DNA of 64,000 nt from Arhodomonas sp052060015 (lineage in GTDB: Bacteria > Pseudomonadota > Gammaproteobacteria > Nitrococcales > Nitrococcaceae), in the NCBI RefSeq assembly GCF_052060015.1, contig NZ_JBPODZ010000004.1, positions 186,001 through 250,000 on the forward strand, in the 5' to 3' direction. Under the pieces are notes generated by a model. That model did no database searches. It was given only the letters and a program-made list of their open reading frames with translations, and was not told the origin of the DNA. A program made the position numbers and the translations under genes. This document shows, piece by piece, positions 15,060 through 23,821 of the stretch (its first letter is position 1; each line of letters opens with the position of its first letter).

Positions 15060-15781
15060 TGGGGCTCGCACGTCCGTCCGCGGTCTTCTTCGACCTCGAC
15101 GGGACTCTCGTAGACAGTGCCCCGGATATCGCTACCGCCGTGGACCGGCTGCTCATCGAGCTGGGGCGAGAGCCGGTGGGCGAGGATCAGGTGCGCCATT
15201 GGATCGGCAATGGTGCCCGCCGACTGGTGGCCCGGGCGCTGGCCGGCCAGCGGGAGATCACCGAGGAGCCACCGGGGACCGGCGAGGCCCTGGCACGGTT
15301 CCTGGTGCTTTACCGCGAGCACCTCGTGGAGCGTACCACCGTCTATCCGGGGGTGCGGACGATGCTGGCGGCGCTGGCGCAGGCGGGTCTGGCCATGGCC
15401 GTGATCACCAACAAGCCAGAGGGCCTGGCCCGCGCACTGCTCGAGGAGATCGGGCTGGCCCGGTACTTCGGCGTGATCCTGGGCGGTGACAGCCTGCCCG
15501 TGAAGAAGCCGGATCCGCAGCCACTGGCCCATGCCGCCGGTCTCCTGGGGGTGGCACTCACGGACTGCTTGCTGGTGGGCGACTCCGATGCCGATCTGCA
15601 GGCGGCGCGGGCCGCGCGGATCCCCATGGTGTGCGTGCCCTATGGCTACCGGGACGGTGATGATATCCTCTTCTCCGGCCCGGCGGCGGTAGTGCAGCGT
15701 CTTGATGAGCTCCCGCCGCTGATCGGGATTCGAGACACCGGGGAGACACCGCGGCCCGCTCATGGCAATGCGCAGCGATAA
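15059..15781 (+). CDS. gph: phosphoglycolate phosphatase
   Basis: This HAD-superfamily phosphatase removes phosphate from 2-phosphoglycolate. It has the nucleophile motif FFDLDGTLVDSAPDI, the cap domain, ITNKPEGLARALLEE (motif II), the Lys of KKPDPQPL and LLVGDSDADLQAARAARIP (motif IV). At 240 residues the length is normal for Gph. The start may be the GTG at 15056 or ATG 15059; both overlap the rpe stop. The rpe-gph-trpE order is common in gammaproteobacteria. Confidence 0.94.
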   Translation: MGLARPSAVFFDLDGTLVDSAPDIATAVDRLLIELGREPVGEDQVRHWIGNGARRLVARALAGQREITEEPPGTGEALARFLVLYREHLVERTTVYPGVRTMLAALAQAGLAMAVITNKPEGLARALLEEIGLARYFGVILGGDSLPVKKPDPQPLAHAAGLLGVALTDCLLVGDSDADLQAARAARIPMVCVPYGYRDGDDILFSGPAAVVQRLDELPPLIGIRDTGETPRPAHGNAQR

Positions 15782-15948
15782 CAGGATCGACCCTCACCGC
15801 CGGCCCGTGCCGGGCGGGGCGGTACTGCGCGTGTCGGGGATCGGGCCGACGGTGAACGCGGCAGCGGGGCAATGGCATCGATGGCGAGGGTGGCGCGTGG
15901 TCCCGTCGATACCCTCGTTCCCCGAAGTCCGCAGATCCGGTGATGATC

Positions 15949-17436
15949 ATGGAGCCGAACCGATTCCAGCGCCTGGCCCGCTCGGGCTGTAACCGAATCC
16001 CCGTTGTCCGCGAGGTCCTCGCCGACCTCGACACGCCCCTGTCCACCTATCTCAAGCTCGCCCGTGGCCCCGGGAGCTACCTCTTCGAGTCCGTGCAGGG
16101 CGGTGAGAAGTGGGGACGCTATTCGATCATCGGGCTGCCGGCCCGGGTGCAACACCGTTTCTCCGGCACACGGCTGGAGACCCGCGTCGATGGCGAGATC
16201 ACGGACACCGCGGAGGTGCGTGACCCCCTCGCTTGGGTAGAGCGCGAGCATGCCCGGGTCAGCGCGGCCCCACCGCCGGAGTTCCCGCACATGCCCCGCT
16301 TCCTCGGCGGGTTGGTGGGGTACTTCGGCTACGATACGGTCCGCCATATCGAGCCGCGGTTGGGGCCCTGCCCGAATCCCGATCCGCTGGGGGTGCCGGA
16401 TATCGCCCTGCTGGTCTCCGAGGAAGTCCTGGTCTTCGACAACCTGGCCGGCCGGCTGTATCTGGTGGTCAACGTGGACCCGGACGAGCCCGCGGCCCTG
16501 GAGGGCGCTGAGGCCCGGCTCGATGAGCTCAGCGAGCGGCTGCGTGCCAGTGAGCCGGGGTATCGTACCGGCCAGCCGCCCCGGGTGCTCGTCGAGGAGG
16601 ACTTCACCTCCAATTTCACGCAGGTGGAATTCGAGGCGGCGGTGGAGCGGATCCGTGAGTACATCGTCGCCGGCGATTGCATGCAGGTGGTGCCCTCGCA
16701 GCGCATGAGCGCCCCCTATCACGGTCGACCACTGGATCTCTACCGGGCACTTCGCTGCACCAACCCGTCGCCGTACATGTATTTCCTGGACCTGGGGGAT
16801 TTCCAGGTGGCGGGCTCGTCGCCGGAGATCCTGGCCCGGGTGGAGGACGGCGAGGTCACGGTCCGGCCGCTGGCCGGTACCCGTCGGCGCGGCCGCACCG
16901 AGGCCGAGGATCGGGCCCTGGAGGCGGAGCTACTGGCGGATCCGAAGGAGCGTGCCGAGCACCTCATGCTCATCGACCTCGGACGCAACGACATCGGCCG
17001 CGTCTGCGAGACGGGTAGCGTGCGGGTCACCGACCAGATGGCCATCGAGCGTTATTCTCATGTCATGCACATCGTCTCCAATGTCAGCGGCCGGCTGCGC
17101 CCGGACCTAGGACCCATGGACGTGCTGCGGGCGACATTTCCGGCGGGCACCCTCTCCGGGGCGCCCAAGGTGCGGGCGATGGAGATCATCGACGAGGTCG
17201 AGACCGTTCGACGCGGGGTGTACTCCGGGGCGGTGGGTTACCTTTCCTGGTCAGGGAATATGGACACCGCCATCGCCATCCGCACGGCGGTGATCAAGGA
17301 CGGCGCCGTACATGTACAGGCGGGCGCCGGTGTGGTGCATGATTCGGTGCCGCACCTGGAATGGGAGGAGACCCTGAATAAGGGGCGGGCGTTGTTTCGC
17401 GCCGTGGCCATGGCCGAGGCGGGACTGGACGGGTAG
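15949..17436 (+). CDS. trpE: anthranilate synthase component I
   Basis: TrpE converts chorismate to anthranilate, using ammonia from TrpG. About 495 residues: an N-terminal domain with LLES-type feedback site variant YLFESVQGGEKWGRYSIIG, then the chorismate-binding domain with MQVVPSQRM, NPSPYMYFLDLGDFQVAGSSPEILARV, PLAGTRRRG and HVMHIVSNVSGRL. Starts at 15943 and 15949 are both possible; 15949 has GGTGA at good spacing. About 170 bp upstream contain no gene, and I see neither a Trp-rich leader peptide nor an attenuator there. Confidence 0.96.
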   Translation: MEPNRFQRLARSGCNRIPVVREVLADLDTPLSTYLKLARGPGSYLFESVQGGEKWGRYSIIGLPARVQHRFSGTRLETRVDGEITDTAEVRDPLAWVEREHARVSAAPPPEFPHMPRFLGGLVGYFGYDTVRHIEPRLGPCPNPDPLGVPDIALLVSEEVLVFDNLAGRLYLVVNVDPDEPAALEGAEARLDELSERLRASEPGYRTGQPPRVLVEEDFTSNFTQVEFEAAVERIREYIVAGDCMQVVPSQRMSAPYHGRPLDLYRALRCTNPSPYMYFLDLGDFQVAGSSPEILARVEDGEVTVRPLAGTRRRGRTEAEDRALEAELLADPKERAEHLMLIDLGRNDIGRVCETGSVRVTDQMAIERYSHVMHIVSNVSGRLRPDLGPMDVLRATFPAGTLSGAPKVRAMEIIDEVETVRRGVYSGAVGYLSWSGNMDTAIAIRTAVIKDGAVHVQAGAGVVHDSVPHLEWEETLNKGRALFRAVAMAEAGLDG

Positions 17437-17440
17437 AGCC

Positions 17441-18034
17441 ATGCTGCTGATGATCGACAACTACGACTCGTTTACCTGGAACCTGGTGCAGTACCTCGGG
17501 GAGCTGGGGGCGGACGTAGCGGTGCATCGCAATGACGCCGTTACGGTGGAAGACATCGAGGCCATGGCCCCGGAGCGCATCATCATCTCCCCCGGGCCGT
17601 GCACCCCCGACCAGGCGGGTATCTCGTTGGCGGTGGTGCGCCGCTTCGCCGGGCGTATCCCCCTGCTGGGGGTCTGCCTCGGGCATCAGGCCATCGGCCA
17701 GGCCTTCGGTGCCCGGGTGGTGCGCGCGAGCCGGGTGATGCACGGCAAGACCTCGATGATCCACCATCGCGGCCGCGGGGTCTTTGCCGGGTTGCCGCAG
17801 CCCATGGAGGCCACCCGCTATCACTCCCTGGTGCTGGAGCGCTCGAGCCTGCCGCCGTGCTTCGAGATCACGGCCTGGTCGGAGCACGAGGACGGCAGCA
17901 TGGAGGAGATCATGGGCGTCCGGCACGTCAGCCTGGATGTCGAGGGGGTGCAGTTCCACCCGGAGTCCATACTCACTACGGCGGGGCACGACCTGCTCCG
18001 GAACTTCCTAGAGCGTCCCGCCCGGGCCGCATGA
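17441..18034 (+). CDS. trpG: anthranilate/aminodeoxychorismate synthase glutamine amidotransferase subunit
   Basis: A class I glutamine amidotransferase of 197 residues that feeds ammonia to TrpE and possibly to PabB. The oxyanion motif SPGPCTPDQAG, the nucleophile C79 in GVCLGHQAIGQAFG and the His/Glu pair in VQFHPESILT are intact. It starts four bases after trpE and overlaps an upstream ATG of the trpD frame. In many gammaproteobacteria this gene serves both tryptophan and folate synthesis, hence the alternative name pabA. Confidence 0.95.
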   Translation: MLLMIDNYDSFTWNLVQYLGELGADVAVHRNDAVTVEDIEAMAPERIIISPGPCTPDQAGISLAVVRRFAGRIPLLGVCLGHQAIGQAFGARVVRASRVMHGKTSMIHHRGRGVFAGLPQPMEATRYHSLVLERSSLPPCFEITAWSEHEDGSMEEIMGVRHVSLDVEGVQFHPESILTTAGHDLLRNFLERPARAA

Positions 18035-18048
18035 GCAAGGAGACAGGC

Positions 18049-19065
18049 ATGGAGATCCAGCAGGCGATCCGGGCGGTCATGGACCGCCAAGACCTCTCCC
18101 ACGACGAGATGACCACGGTCATGCGCCAGATCATGACCGGCGAGGCCACCAACGCCCAGATCGGCGGATTCCTCGTGGCGCTGCAGATGAAGGGCGAGGG
18201 CGTCACCGAGATCGCCGCCGCCGCCGGCGTCATGCGCGAGCTCGCCACCGGGGTTCCGGTGGAGGGCGGGGCCCTTGTGGACATCTGCGGCACCGGCGGT
18301 GACGCCGCCAATCTATTCAACGTCTCCACCGGCGCCATGTTCGTGCTGGCGGCTGCCGGGGGGCGGGTGGCTAAGCACGGCAACCGCTCGGTGTCCTCCT
18401 CCTCCGGCAGCGCTGACCTCCTCGAGGCCGCCGGTGCCAACCTCGACCTGAACCCCGAGCAGGTGGGTGAGTGCGTCGATCGCGTCGGCGTGGGTTTCAT
18501 GTTCGCGCCACGCCACCACAGCGCCATGCGCCATGCGGTGGCCCCCCGCCGGGAGATGGCGGTGCGTACTATCTTCAACCTGCTCGGGCCCCTGACCAAT
18601 CCGGCCGGCGCTCGGCGCCAGCTCCTCGGCGTGTTCGCCGACCACTGGGTCCGGCCCCTGGCCGAGGTGCTGCGGCGACTCGGAAGTGACCGGGTTATGG
18701 TGGTGCATTCCGAGGATGGCCTCGACGAGATCAGCATCGCGGCACCGACCCATGTCGCCGAGCTCGATGGCGACGAGATTCGCGAGTACACGCTGCGGCC
18801 GGAGGATTTCGGGTTTAACAGCGCGTCGCTGGATGCGGTGAAGGTCCATACCGCCGTGGAGAGCCTGGAGCTGATTCGCCGCGCCTACGCCGGTGAGGCC
18901 GGGCCGGCGGCGGACATGCTGGCCCTCAATGCCGGTGCAGCGATCTATTGTGCCGGCCTGGCGGGGGACGTGGTGGCCGGCGTCGAGCGGGCGCGGGAGG
19001 TCCTCGCCGAGGGTGCCGCCGCTCGCCGGCTCGACGAGTTCGTCCACTACACCAATCGGTTCTAG
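18049..19065 (+). CDS. trpD: anthranilate phosphoribosyltransferase
   Basis: TrpD transfers a phosphoribosyl group from PRPP to anthranilate. The 338-residue protein has the CGTGGD-type PRPP loop (DICGTGGDAANLFNVST), KHGNRSVSSSSGSADLLEAAG, FAPRHHSAMRHVAP-like and RTIFNLLGPLTNP. ATG 18049 has AAGGAG 6 bp upstream and is preferred; an in-frame ATG at 18031 overlaps the trpG stop. The gene lies in the trpGDC run, consistent with one transcript. Confidence 0.96.
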   Translation: MEIQQAIRAVMDRQDLSHDEMTTVMRQIMTGEATNAQIGGFLVALQMKGEGVTEIAAAAGVMRELATGVPVEGGALVDICGTGGDAANLFNVSTGAMFVLAAAGGRVAKHGNRSVSSSSGSADLLEAAGANLDLNPEQVGECVDRVGVGFMFAPRHHSAMRHAVAPRREMAVRTIFNLLGPLTNPAGARRQLLGVFADHWVRPLAEVLRRLGSDRVMVVHSEDGLDEISIAAPTHVAELDGDEIREYTLRPEDFGFNSASLDAVKVHTAVESLELIRRAYAGEAGPAADMLALNAGAAIYCAGLAGDVVAGVERAREVLAEGAAARRLDEFVHYTNRF

Positions 19066-19073
19066 GGGGAGGC

Positions 19074-19889
19074 ATGAGCGGGAACCAGCAGGAGGTGCCG
19101 GACATCCTCAAGCGCATCCTCGAGCGCAAGGCAGAGGTGGTGGCGCAGCGCAGTGAGCAGGTGGGTATGCACGCCTTCCGCAGTCGCCTCGAGCATGCGC
19201 CGCCGCCCCGGGGCTTCCGGGCGGCGCTGGCCCGCGCCGTCGAGGCCGGTGGTTGTGGCGTGATCGCCGAGATCAAGCGGGCCTCGCCGAGCAGGGGGGT
19301 GATCCGGGACCCCTTCGATCCCGTGGCCATCGCGCAAAGCTACGAGCGGGGCGGGGCGACGTGCCTGTCCGTACTCACCGACGAGGATTTCTTCCAGGGT
19401 GCTGATCGCTACCTTGAACAGGCGCGGCAGGCCACTGCGCTGCCGGTGCTGCGCAAGGACTTCATCATCGACCCCTATCAGGTCTACGAGGCGCGGGCGC
19501 TCGGCGCCGACTGCGTGCTGCTGATCGCCGCGGCCTTGGGTGACAGTCGCCTGGCCGAGCTCCATGCCCTGGCCGGGGAGTTGGGTATGGACGCGCTGGT
19601 GGAGGTCCATACCGCGGCGGAGATGGAGCGGGCGCTGCGCCTCGGGCCGTCCCTGGTGGGGGTCAACAACCGTGACCTCCACAGCTTCGAGACGGATATC
19701 GCGACCACCATCGAGCTGTGCGGGCAGGTGCCGGCGGGGGTGACCCTGGTCACGGAGAGCGGCATCCACACCCGCGAAGAGGTCGCCTACATGCGCGAGC
19801 ACGGGGTCCATGCCTTCCTGGTGGGAGAGGCGTTCATGCGGGTCGCCGAGCCCGGCGACAAGCTCGCCGAGCTCTTCGGCGGCGGCTGA
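19074..19889 (+). CDS. trpC: indole-3-glycerol-phosphate synthase
   Basis: TrpC closes the indole ring of the tryptophan precursor. It is a stand-alone 271-residue TIM barrel without a TrpF fusion. Visible motifs are DILKRILERKAEVV, VIAEIKRASPSRGVI, SVLTDEDFFQG, LPVLRKDFIIDPYQVYEARALGAD, VGVNNRDL and VTESGI. A GGGGGAGG Shine-Dalgarno lies just before ATG 19074. It is the last gene of the trp run; trpF, trpB and trpA are not in the window. Confidence 0.96.
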   Translation: MSGNQQEVPDILKRILERKAEVVAQRSEQVGMHAFRSRLEHAPPPRGFRAALARAVEAGGCGVIAEIKRASPSRGVIRDPFDPVAIAQSYERGGATCLSVLTDEDFFQGADRYLEQARQATALPVLRKDFIIDPYQVYEARALGADCVLLIAAALGDSRLAELHALAGELGMDALVEVHTAAEMERALRLGPSLVGVNNRDLHSFETDIATTIELCGQVPAGVTLVTESGIHTREEVAYMREHGVHAFLVGEAFMRVAEPGDKLAELFGGG

Positions 19890-19893
19890 GGCG

Positions 19894-20526
19894 TCAGCGC
19901 GTGTTGTGGATCACCATGGTCTTACCGCTGACTGCGATCAGGCCACGCTCCTCCAGGTCCTTGAGCACGCGGCCCACCATTTCCCGGGAGCAGCCCACGA
20001 TTCGGCCGAGCTCCTGACGGGTGATGCGGATCTGCATACCGTCGGGGTGGGTGAGGGCGTCTGGTTCATGGGCGAGGTCCAGCAGCGTGCGGGCGATCCG
20101 GCCGGTGACGTCCAGGAACGCGAGGTCGTGCACCTTGGTGCTCGTGCGACGGAGGCGATCCGCCATCTGTCCGGCGAGCAGCACCAGCAGCTGCGGGTCC
20201 TCCTCCGCGGCCTGGCGGAAGCGGGCATAGCTGATCTCGGCGAGCTCGCAGTGGGTGCGGGTGCGTACCCATGCGCTGCGGGTCGTGGATTCCCCGAACA
20301 ACCCCATCTCGCCGAAGAAGTCTCCGGCATTGAGGTAGGCGAGGACGAGCTCGTGGCCGCTGTCGTCGTCCATCAGGACGCTGACCGAGCCCTCGATGAT
20401 GAAATACAGTGCGTCCGCCTGGTCGCCCGCGTAGATGACCACGGTCTTCGGCGGATAGCGCCTTCGATGGCAGTGCGCGAGCAGATTCTGCACGGGGACC
20501 TGGGTATCCTTGATGGCCTTTACCAT
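19894..20526 (-). CDS. crp: cyclic AMP receptor protein (Crp/Vfr)
   Basis: This global regulator has 210 residues. The cAMP pocket reads FFGEMGLFGESTTRSAWVRTRTHCELAEISY, nearly the E. coli CRP and Vfr wording, including the Arg-Ser pair that binds cAMP. The C-terminal helix-turn-helix RITRQELGRIVGCSREMVGRVLKDLEERGLI carries the expected R-E-x-x-x-R recognition helix. It converges with trpC (4-bp gap) and diverges from osmC. A TGTGA-N6-TCGCA site at 20586-20601 in the shared promoter region suggests autoregulation. Confidence 0.94.
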   Translation of the reverse strand: MVKAIKDTQVPVQNLLAHCHRRRYPPKTVVIYAGDQADALYFIIEGSVSVLMDDDSGHELVLAYLNAGDFFGEMGLFGESTTRSAWVRTRTHCELAEISYARFRQAAEEDPQLLVLLAGQMADRLRRTSTKVHDLAFLDVTGRIARTLLDLAHEPDALTHPDGMQIRITRQELGRIVGCSREMVGRVLKDLEERGLIAVSGKTMVIHNTR

Positions 20527-20585
20527 GCCGCTGCGACCCGGTTGTTGTGATAGTGCGAAAGCACCATAAGCGATGTGTAGATCAT

Positions 20586-20601
20586 TGTGAATAAGTTCGC
20601 A
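20586..20601. promoter_or_regulatory. CRP-binding site between crp and osmC
   Basis: TGTGA-ATAAGT-TCGCA matches the CRP consensus TGTGA-N6-TCACA with one mismatch. It lies 60 bp from the crp start codon. Relative to the osmC promoter suggested by TATACT at 20654-20659, its centre falls near -72, a position used by class I activators. Confidence 0.65.
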
Positions 20602-20653
20602 AGTGTGATGGAAATATTTGCACCGGTTCCTATCTTAACGCGTTTGGAAAGGT

Positions 20654-20659
20654 TATACT
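20654..20659 (+). promoter_or_regulatory. -10 element of the osmC promoter
   Basis: TATACT in an AT-rich context (GGTTATACTAAAAG) is a strong -10 hexamer, 65 bp before the osmC start. No good -35 is visible at 16-18 bp, which fits an activator-dependent promoter using the CRP site upstream. Confidence 0.55.
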
Positions 20660-20724
20660 AAAAGATTACCCGAAAAGGTTGTCGATTCGGTGACGCAGCG
20701 GTGCCGGGCGAGAGGGGTATAGGC

Positions 20725-21147
20725 ATGGGCATGCAGGCGCGGGTGAGCTGGCTCGGCGGGATGGGCTTTCGCGGTGAGACTGGGAGCGGTCACGAGGTGA
20801 TCATCGACGGTCCCCCCGATCTCGGCGGCGCCGATCGTGGCCCCCGGCCGATGGAGCTGATGCTGCTGAGCCTCGCCAGCTGCTCTGCGGTGGACGTGGT
20901 CCACATCCTCCAGCGCGGCCGCCATGAGGTCACCGATTGCCAGGTGGAGGTGCGTGGCGAGCGCGCCGACGACCCCCCCAAGGTGTTTACGCGTATCCAT
21001 CTGCATTACCGCGTCGTCGGCCAGGGGCTGCGCGAGCCCGTCGTTGCCCGGGCGGTATCGCTGTCGGCGGAGAAATACTGTTCGGCATCATTGATGCTCG
21101 GCAAGGCAGCGGAGCTGAGCCATGGCTTCGAGGTCGTGGAGGGCTGA
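20725..21147 (+). CDS. OsmC family protein
   Basis: A 140-residue OsmC/Ohr-fold protein. The family contains thiol-dependent peroxidases, but this member belongs to the YhfA-like group usually found beside crp. It shows the P-R-P-M-E-L-M-L-L-S-L-A-S-C-S-A-V-D central helix with its Cys and a second Cys in AEKYCSASLML, the two conserved thiols. ATG 20725 follows AGGGG at 7 bp; ATG 20731 is also possible. It diverges from crp, as in many gammaproteobacteria, and the substrate is not known. Confidence 0.9.
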   Translation: MGMQARVSWLGGMGFRGETGSGHEVIIDGPPDLGGADRGPRPMELMLLSLASCSAVDVVHILQRGRHEVTDCQVEVRGERADDPPKVFTRIHLHYRVVGQGLREPVVARAVSLSAEKYCSASLMLGKAAELSHGFEVVEG

Positions 21148-21227
21148 TCCGTTGCGCCGCTGGGGGTTGAACCGGTCGTTCCATGGGGCCATGTGACTTG
21201 GTGGAAATATCGCAGGAGGGCGCGAAT

Positions 21228-22052
21228 TTGGCGGAGGTAAAGCAGCGGGTGAAGCTCTACGGCTTCAACAACCTGACGAAGTCGCTGAGCTTCAACATCT
21301 ATGATGTCTGCTATACCGATTCCCCGGAGCAGCGCCGGGAGTACATTGAGTACATCGATGAGGTGTATAACGCCGAGCGCCTCACGCAGATTCTCACCGG
21401 CGTTGCGGAGATCATCGGTGCCAACGTCCTCAACATCGCGCGGGAGGACTACGAGCCCCAGGGTGCCAGCGTCACCCTGCTGATCTCGGAGGAGGACGCC
21501 GACAGCGGGGACGGCACCTACGTGACCGCGCCGGCGGCCCCCGGGCCCCTGCCCGAGACTGTGCTTGGCCACCTCGACAAGAGCCACATCACCGTGCACA
21601 CCTATCCCGAGAGCCATCCGCATCGGGGGGTGAGCACCTTTCGTGCGGACATTGACGTGGCCACCTGCGGGCTCATCTCACCGCTGAAGGCGCTCAATTA
21701 CCTCATCCACTCCTTCGACTCGGACATCGTCACCATGGACTACCGGGTGCGGGGGTTTACCCGCGACGTGGAAGGGCGCAAGCACTTCATCGACCACGAG
21801 ATCAACTCGATCCAGAATTACCTCGCCGAGGACACCCTGCGGCGCTATCACACCATCGATGTGAATGTCTTCCAGGAGAACATCTTCCACACCAAGATGC
21901 TGCTCAAGGACTGGAACATCGACGACTACCTGTTCGGTCAGAACTCCGCGAGCCTCAGCCCGGAGCGCCGCGAGGAGATCCGGCTGCAGCTGCGCCGGGA
22001 GATGAGCGAGATCTTCTCCGGGCGCAACCTCTCGCCAGACCAGGAGGTGTGA
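21228..22052 (+). CDS. speD: S-adenosylmethionine decarboxylase proenzyme
   Basis: This enzyme makes decarboxylated SAM for spermidine synthesis. The protein is the long E. coli-type form and closely follows it: VKLYGFNNLTKSLSFNIYDVCY, DYEPQGASVTLL, then LDKSHITVHTYPESHPH, where cleavage before the Ser creates the pyruvoyl group, and FTRDVEGRKHFIDHEINSIQN. I chose TTG 21228 because AGGAGG lies 8 bp upstream and the product (274 residues) fits the family; the in-frame ATG 21183 has no Shine-Dalgarno and would add 15 residues. Confidence 0.92.
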   Translation: MAEVKQRVKLYGFNNLTKSLSFNIYDVCYTDSPEQRREYIEYIDEVYNAERLTQILTGVAEIIGANVLNIAREDYEPQGASVTLLISEEDADSGDGTYVTAPAAPGPLPETVLGHLDKSHITVHTYPESHPHRGVSTFRADIDVATCGLISPLKALNYLIHSFDSDIVTMDYRVRGFTRDVEGRKHFIDHEINSIQNYLAEDTLRRYHTIDVNVFQENIFHTKMLLKDWNIDDYLFGQNSASLSPERREEIRLQLRREMSEIFSGRNLSPDQEV

Positions 22053-22056
22053 GCGC

Positions 22057-22701
22057 TCAGATCCGGTAGGTGCTCGCGGTCATGACCCGGGAGGTCAGCC
22101 GCATCAGCGCCTTCACGGGGCGGGGCAGCTCGTGGGCCCCTGCCTCGAGCGCCATCCCCGCGTGCTCCGCTTCATCGGCGCGCATCTGGGCCACGATGGC
22201 CCGGCTGCGCGCGTCCGCCTCCGGCAGCCGGCCGAGGTGGCCATCCAGGTGACGGACTACCTGTCGCTCGGTCTCCGCAAGAAAGCCGAGGCTCCAGCGG
22301 TCGCCGGCCATTCCCGCCGCCACGCCCAGTGCCAGGGAGCCCAGGTAGAAGGCGGGGTCGAGGAGGCTGGTGCGGCTGTCGAGTTCCCGCAGCCGGGTGC
22401 GGCACCAGACGAGGTGGTCATTCTCCTCGTCGGCGGCGCGACGCATGGCAGTGGCGATCTCCGGCCGGCGGGCCGTCAGTGACTGCCCCTGATAGAGGGC
22501 TTGGGCGCAGACCTCGCCACAGTGATTGACCCGCATCAGGCCGGCCGCGTGGTGGCGTTCAGCCTCCTCGAGGCCCGTATCGGCCACGCCGTCCGCGGGG
22601 TACGGGCGGCCGGTGGTGGGCGGGTTGCCGAGGACGGTACGCAGGGCCTGATCGAGGTGGCCGATGATCCGGTCGGCAGGGGTGTAATGACGTGCCTGCA
22701 T
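22057..22701 (-). CDS. coq7: 3-demethoxyubiquinol 3-hydroxylase (Coq7-type)
   Basis: This membrane-associated di-iron hydroxylase performs the penultimate step of ubiquinone synthesis. The 214-residue ferritin-like fold keeps the iron ligands in LMRVNHCGEVCAQALYQGQ, ADEENDHLVWC, FLAETERQVVRHL and MRADEAEHAGMALEAGA. It converges with speD (4-bp gap) and is a usual neighbour of rplM-rpsI in gammaproteobacteria. It implies aerobic growth with ubiquinone. Confidence 0.94.
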   Translation of the reverse strand: MQARHYTPADRIIGHLDQALRTVLGNPPTTGRPYPADGVADTGLEEAERHHAAGLMRVNHCGEVCAQALYQGQSLTARRPEIATAMRRAADEENDHLVWCRTRLRELDSRTSLLDPAFYLGSLALGVAAGMAGDRWSLGFLAETERQVVRHLDGHLGRLPEADARSRAIVAQMRADEAEHAGMALEAGAHELPRPVKALMRLTSRVMTASTYRI

Positions 22702-22775
22702 GGGGTGCGCTCACATCGGTTGTCGCATTTCGATACCCCAGTGTACGGGGGGCCATCGCCGCCGTGGAGGGGTAG

Positions 22776-22804
22776 TTGACAGCCGGCGGCGTTATGTCGA
22801 GAAT
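22776..22804 (+). promoter_or_regulatory. sigma70-like promoter upstream of rplM
   Basis: TTGACA (22776-22781) is a consensus -35; GAGAAT (22799-22804) is a fair -10 at a 17-bp spacing. The predicted leader before rplM is about 130 nt, long enough for the translational control typical of ribosomal protein operons, but I recognise no known leader motif. Confidence 0.5.
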
Positions 22805-22943
22805 TCCGCGCCATTAGCACGGCCCTTGGGGCGTGCCATTGCGTATTCCGCGTGTTCGTATCAATGGCGGTTGCCGTACCGGTCGGCGTTGTGTACCATC
22901 GTCGGCCTTTCACGGGAAGCGACTGCTTCGGAGATCAGCCTCG

Positions 22944-23372
22944 ATGAAGACCTTCAGCGCCAAACCGGCTGACGTCAAGCGCGACTGGTATGTGGTCGAC
23001 GCCACCGACAAGACCCTGGGGCGGCTCGCCTCCGAGATCGCCTATCGGTTGCGCGGCAAGCACAAGCCCGAGTTCACGCCCCATGTGGACACCGGGGACT
23101 ACATCGTGGTGGTCAATGCCGACAAGGTCGCGGTGACCGGTCGCAAGCGCCGTGATAAGAGCTATTTCCGCTTCACCGGCTATGTGGGTAACGGCAAGAC
23201 CTTTACCTTCGAGGAGTTGCAGCAGCGCTCACCCGAGCGGGTGATCCAGCTAGCGGTCAAGGGCATGATGCCGAAGGGACCGCTTGGCCGGCAGATGCTG
23301 AAGAAACTCAAGATCTATGCCGGCTCGGAGCACAATCACCACGCGCAGCAGCCCCAGGCGCTGGAAGTGTGA
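22944..23372 (+). CDS. rplM: 50S ribosomal protein L13
   Basis: A large-subunit ribosomal protein of exactly 142 residues, the standard bacterial length. It begins MKTFSAKPADVKRDWYVVDA and contains TLGRLASEIAYRLRGKHKPEFTPHVDTGDY and AVKGMMPKGPLGRQMLKKLKIYAG, the universal L13 signature. ATG 22944 is chosen over the longer upstream frame because of homology. It is co-transcribed with rpsI, 35 bp downstream. Confidence 0.97.
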   Translation: MKTFSAKPADVKRDWYVVDATDKTLGRLASEIAYRLRGKHKPEFTPHVDTGDYIVVVNADKVAVTGRKRRDKSYFRFTGYVGNGKTFTFEELQQRSPERVIQLAVKGMMPKGPLGRQMLKKLKIYAGSEHNHHAQQPQALEV

Positions 23373-23407
23373 CCCTGCAGCGACGCTGAACAACGGAACG
23401 AATCGCG

Positions 23408-23800
23408 ATGACAGCACAGCAGTACTACGGCACCGGACGACGCAAGACCTCTGCTGCACGGGTGTTCCTTCGCCCCGGCAACGGCAACATCACGGTCAAC
23501 GGTCGCAGCCTGGATGAGTATTTCGGTCGCGAGACCGCCCGCATGATCGTGCGTCAGCCCCTGGAGCTGACCGAGACTTCCGATCAGTTCGACATCTATG
23601 TTACGGTCAGCGGCGGCGGTTCGACGGGGCAGGCCGGCGCGATTCGCCACGGGATTACCCGCGCGCTGACCCGCTACGACGAAGAACTCAAGCCAGGCCT
23701 TCGCCGTGCCGGATACGTTACGCGGGACGACCGTATGGTCGAGCGCAAGAAGATCGGCCTGCACAAGGCACGTCGGGCCACGCAGTTCTCCAAGCGCTAA
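23408..23800 (+). CDS. rpsI: 30S ribosomal protein S9
   Basis: A 130-residue small-subunit protein with the family's usual start YYGTGRRKTSAARVFLRPG, the GGGSTGQAGAIRHGITRAL helix and the basic tail RKKIGLHKARRATQFSKR that reaches the ribosomal P site. It follows rplM as in nearly all bacteria, and a tRNA-Gln gene lies 21 bp downstream and may be on the same transcript. Confidence 0.97.
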   Translation: MTAQQYYGTGRRKTSAARVFLRPGNGNITVNGRSLDEYFGRETARMIVRQPLELTETSDQFDIYVTVSGGGSTGQAGAIRHGITRALTRYDEELKPGLRRAGYVTRDDRMVERKKIGLHKARRATQFSKR

Positions 23801-23821
23801 GCGCGGCGGAAAACCGTTTAT

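Noticed and set aside
15782..15948. Possible trp attenuator before trpE
   Set aside because: I found no short leader frame with adjacent Trp codons and no terminator followed by T residues.
17308..17317. GTACATGTAC, similar to the LitR half-site
   Set aside because: It lies deep inside trpE and lacks the TGTACAATA core and the paired half-site.
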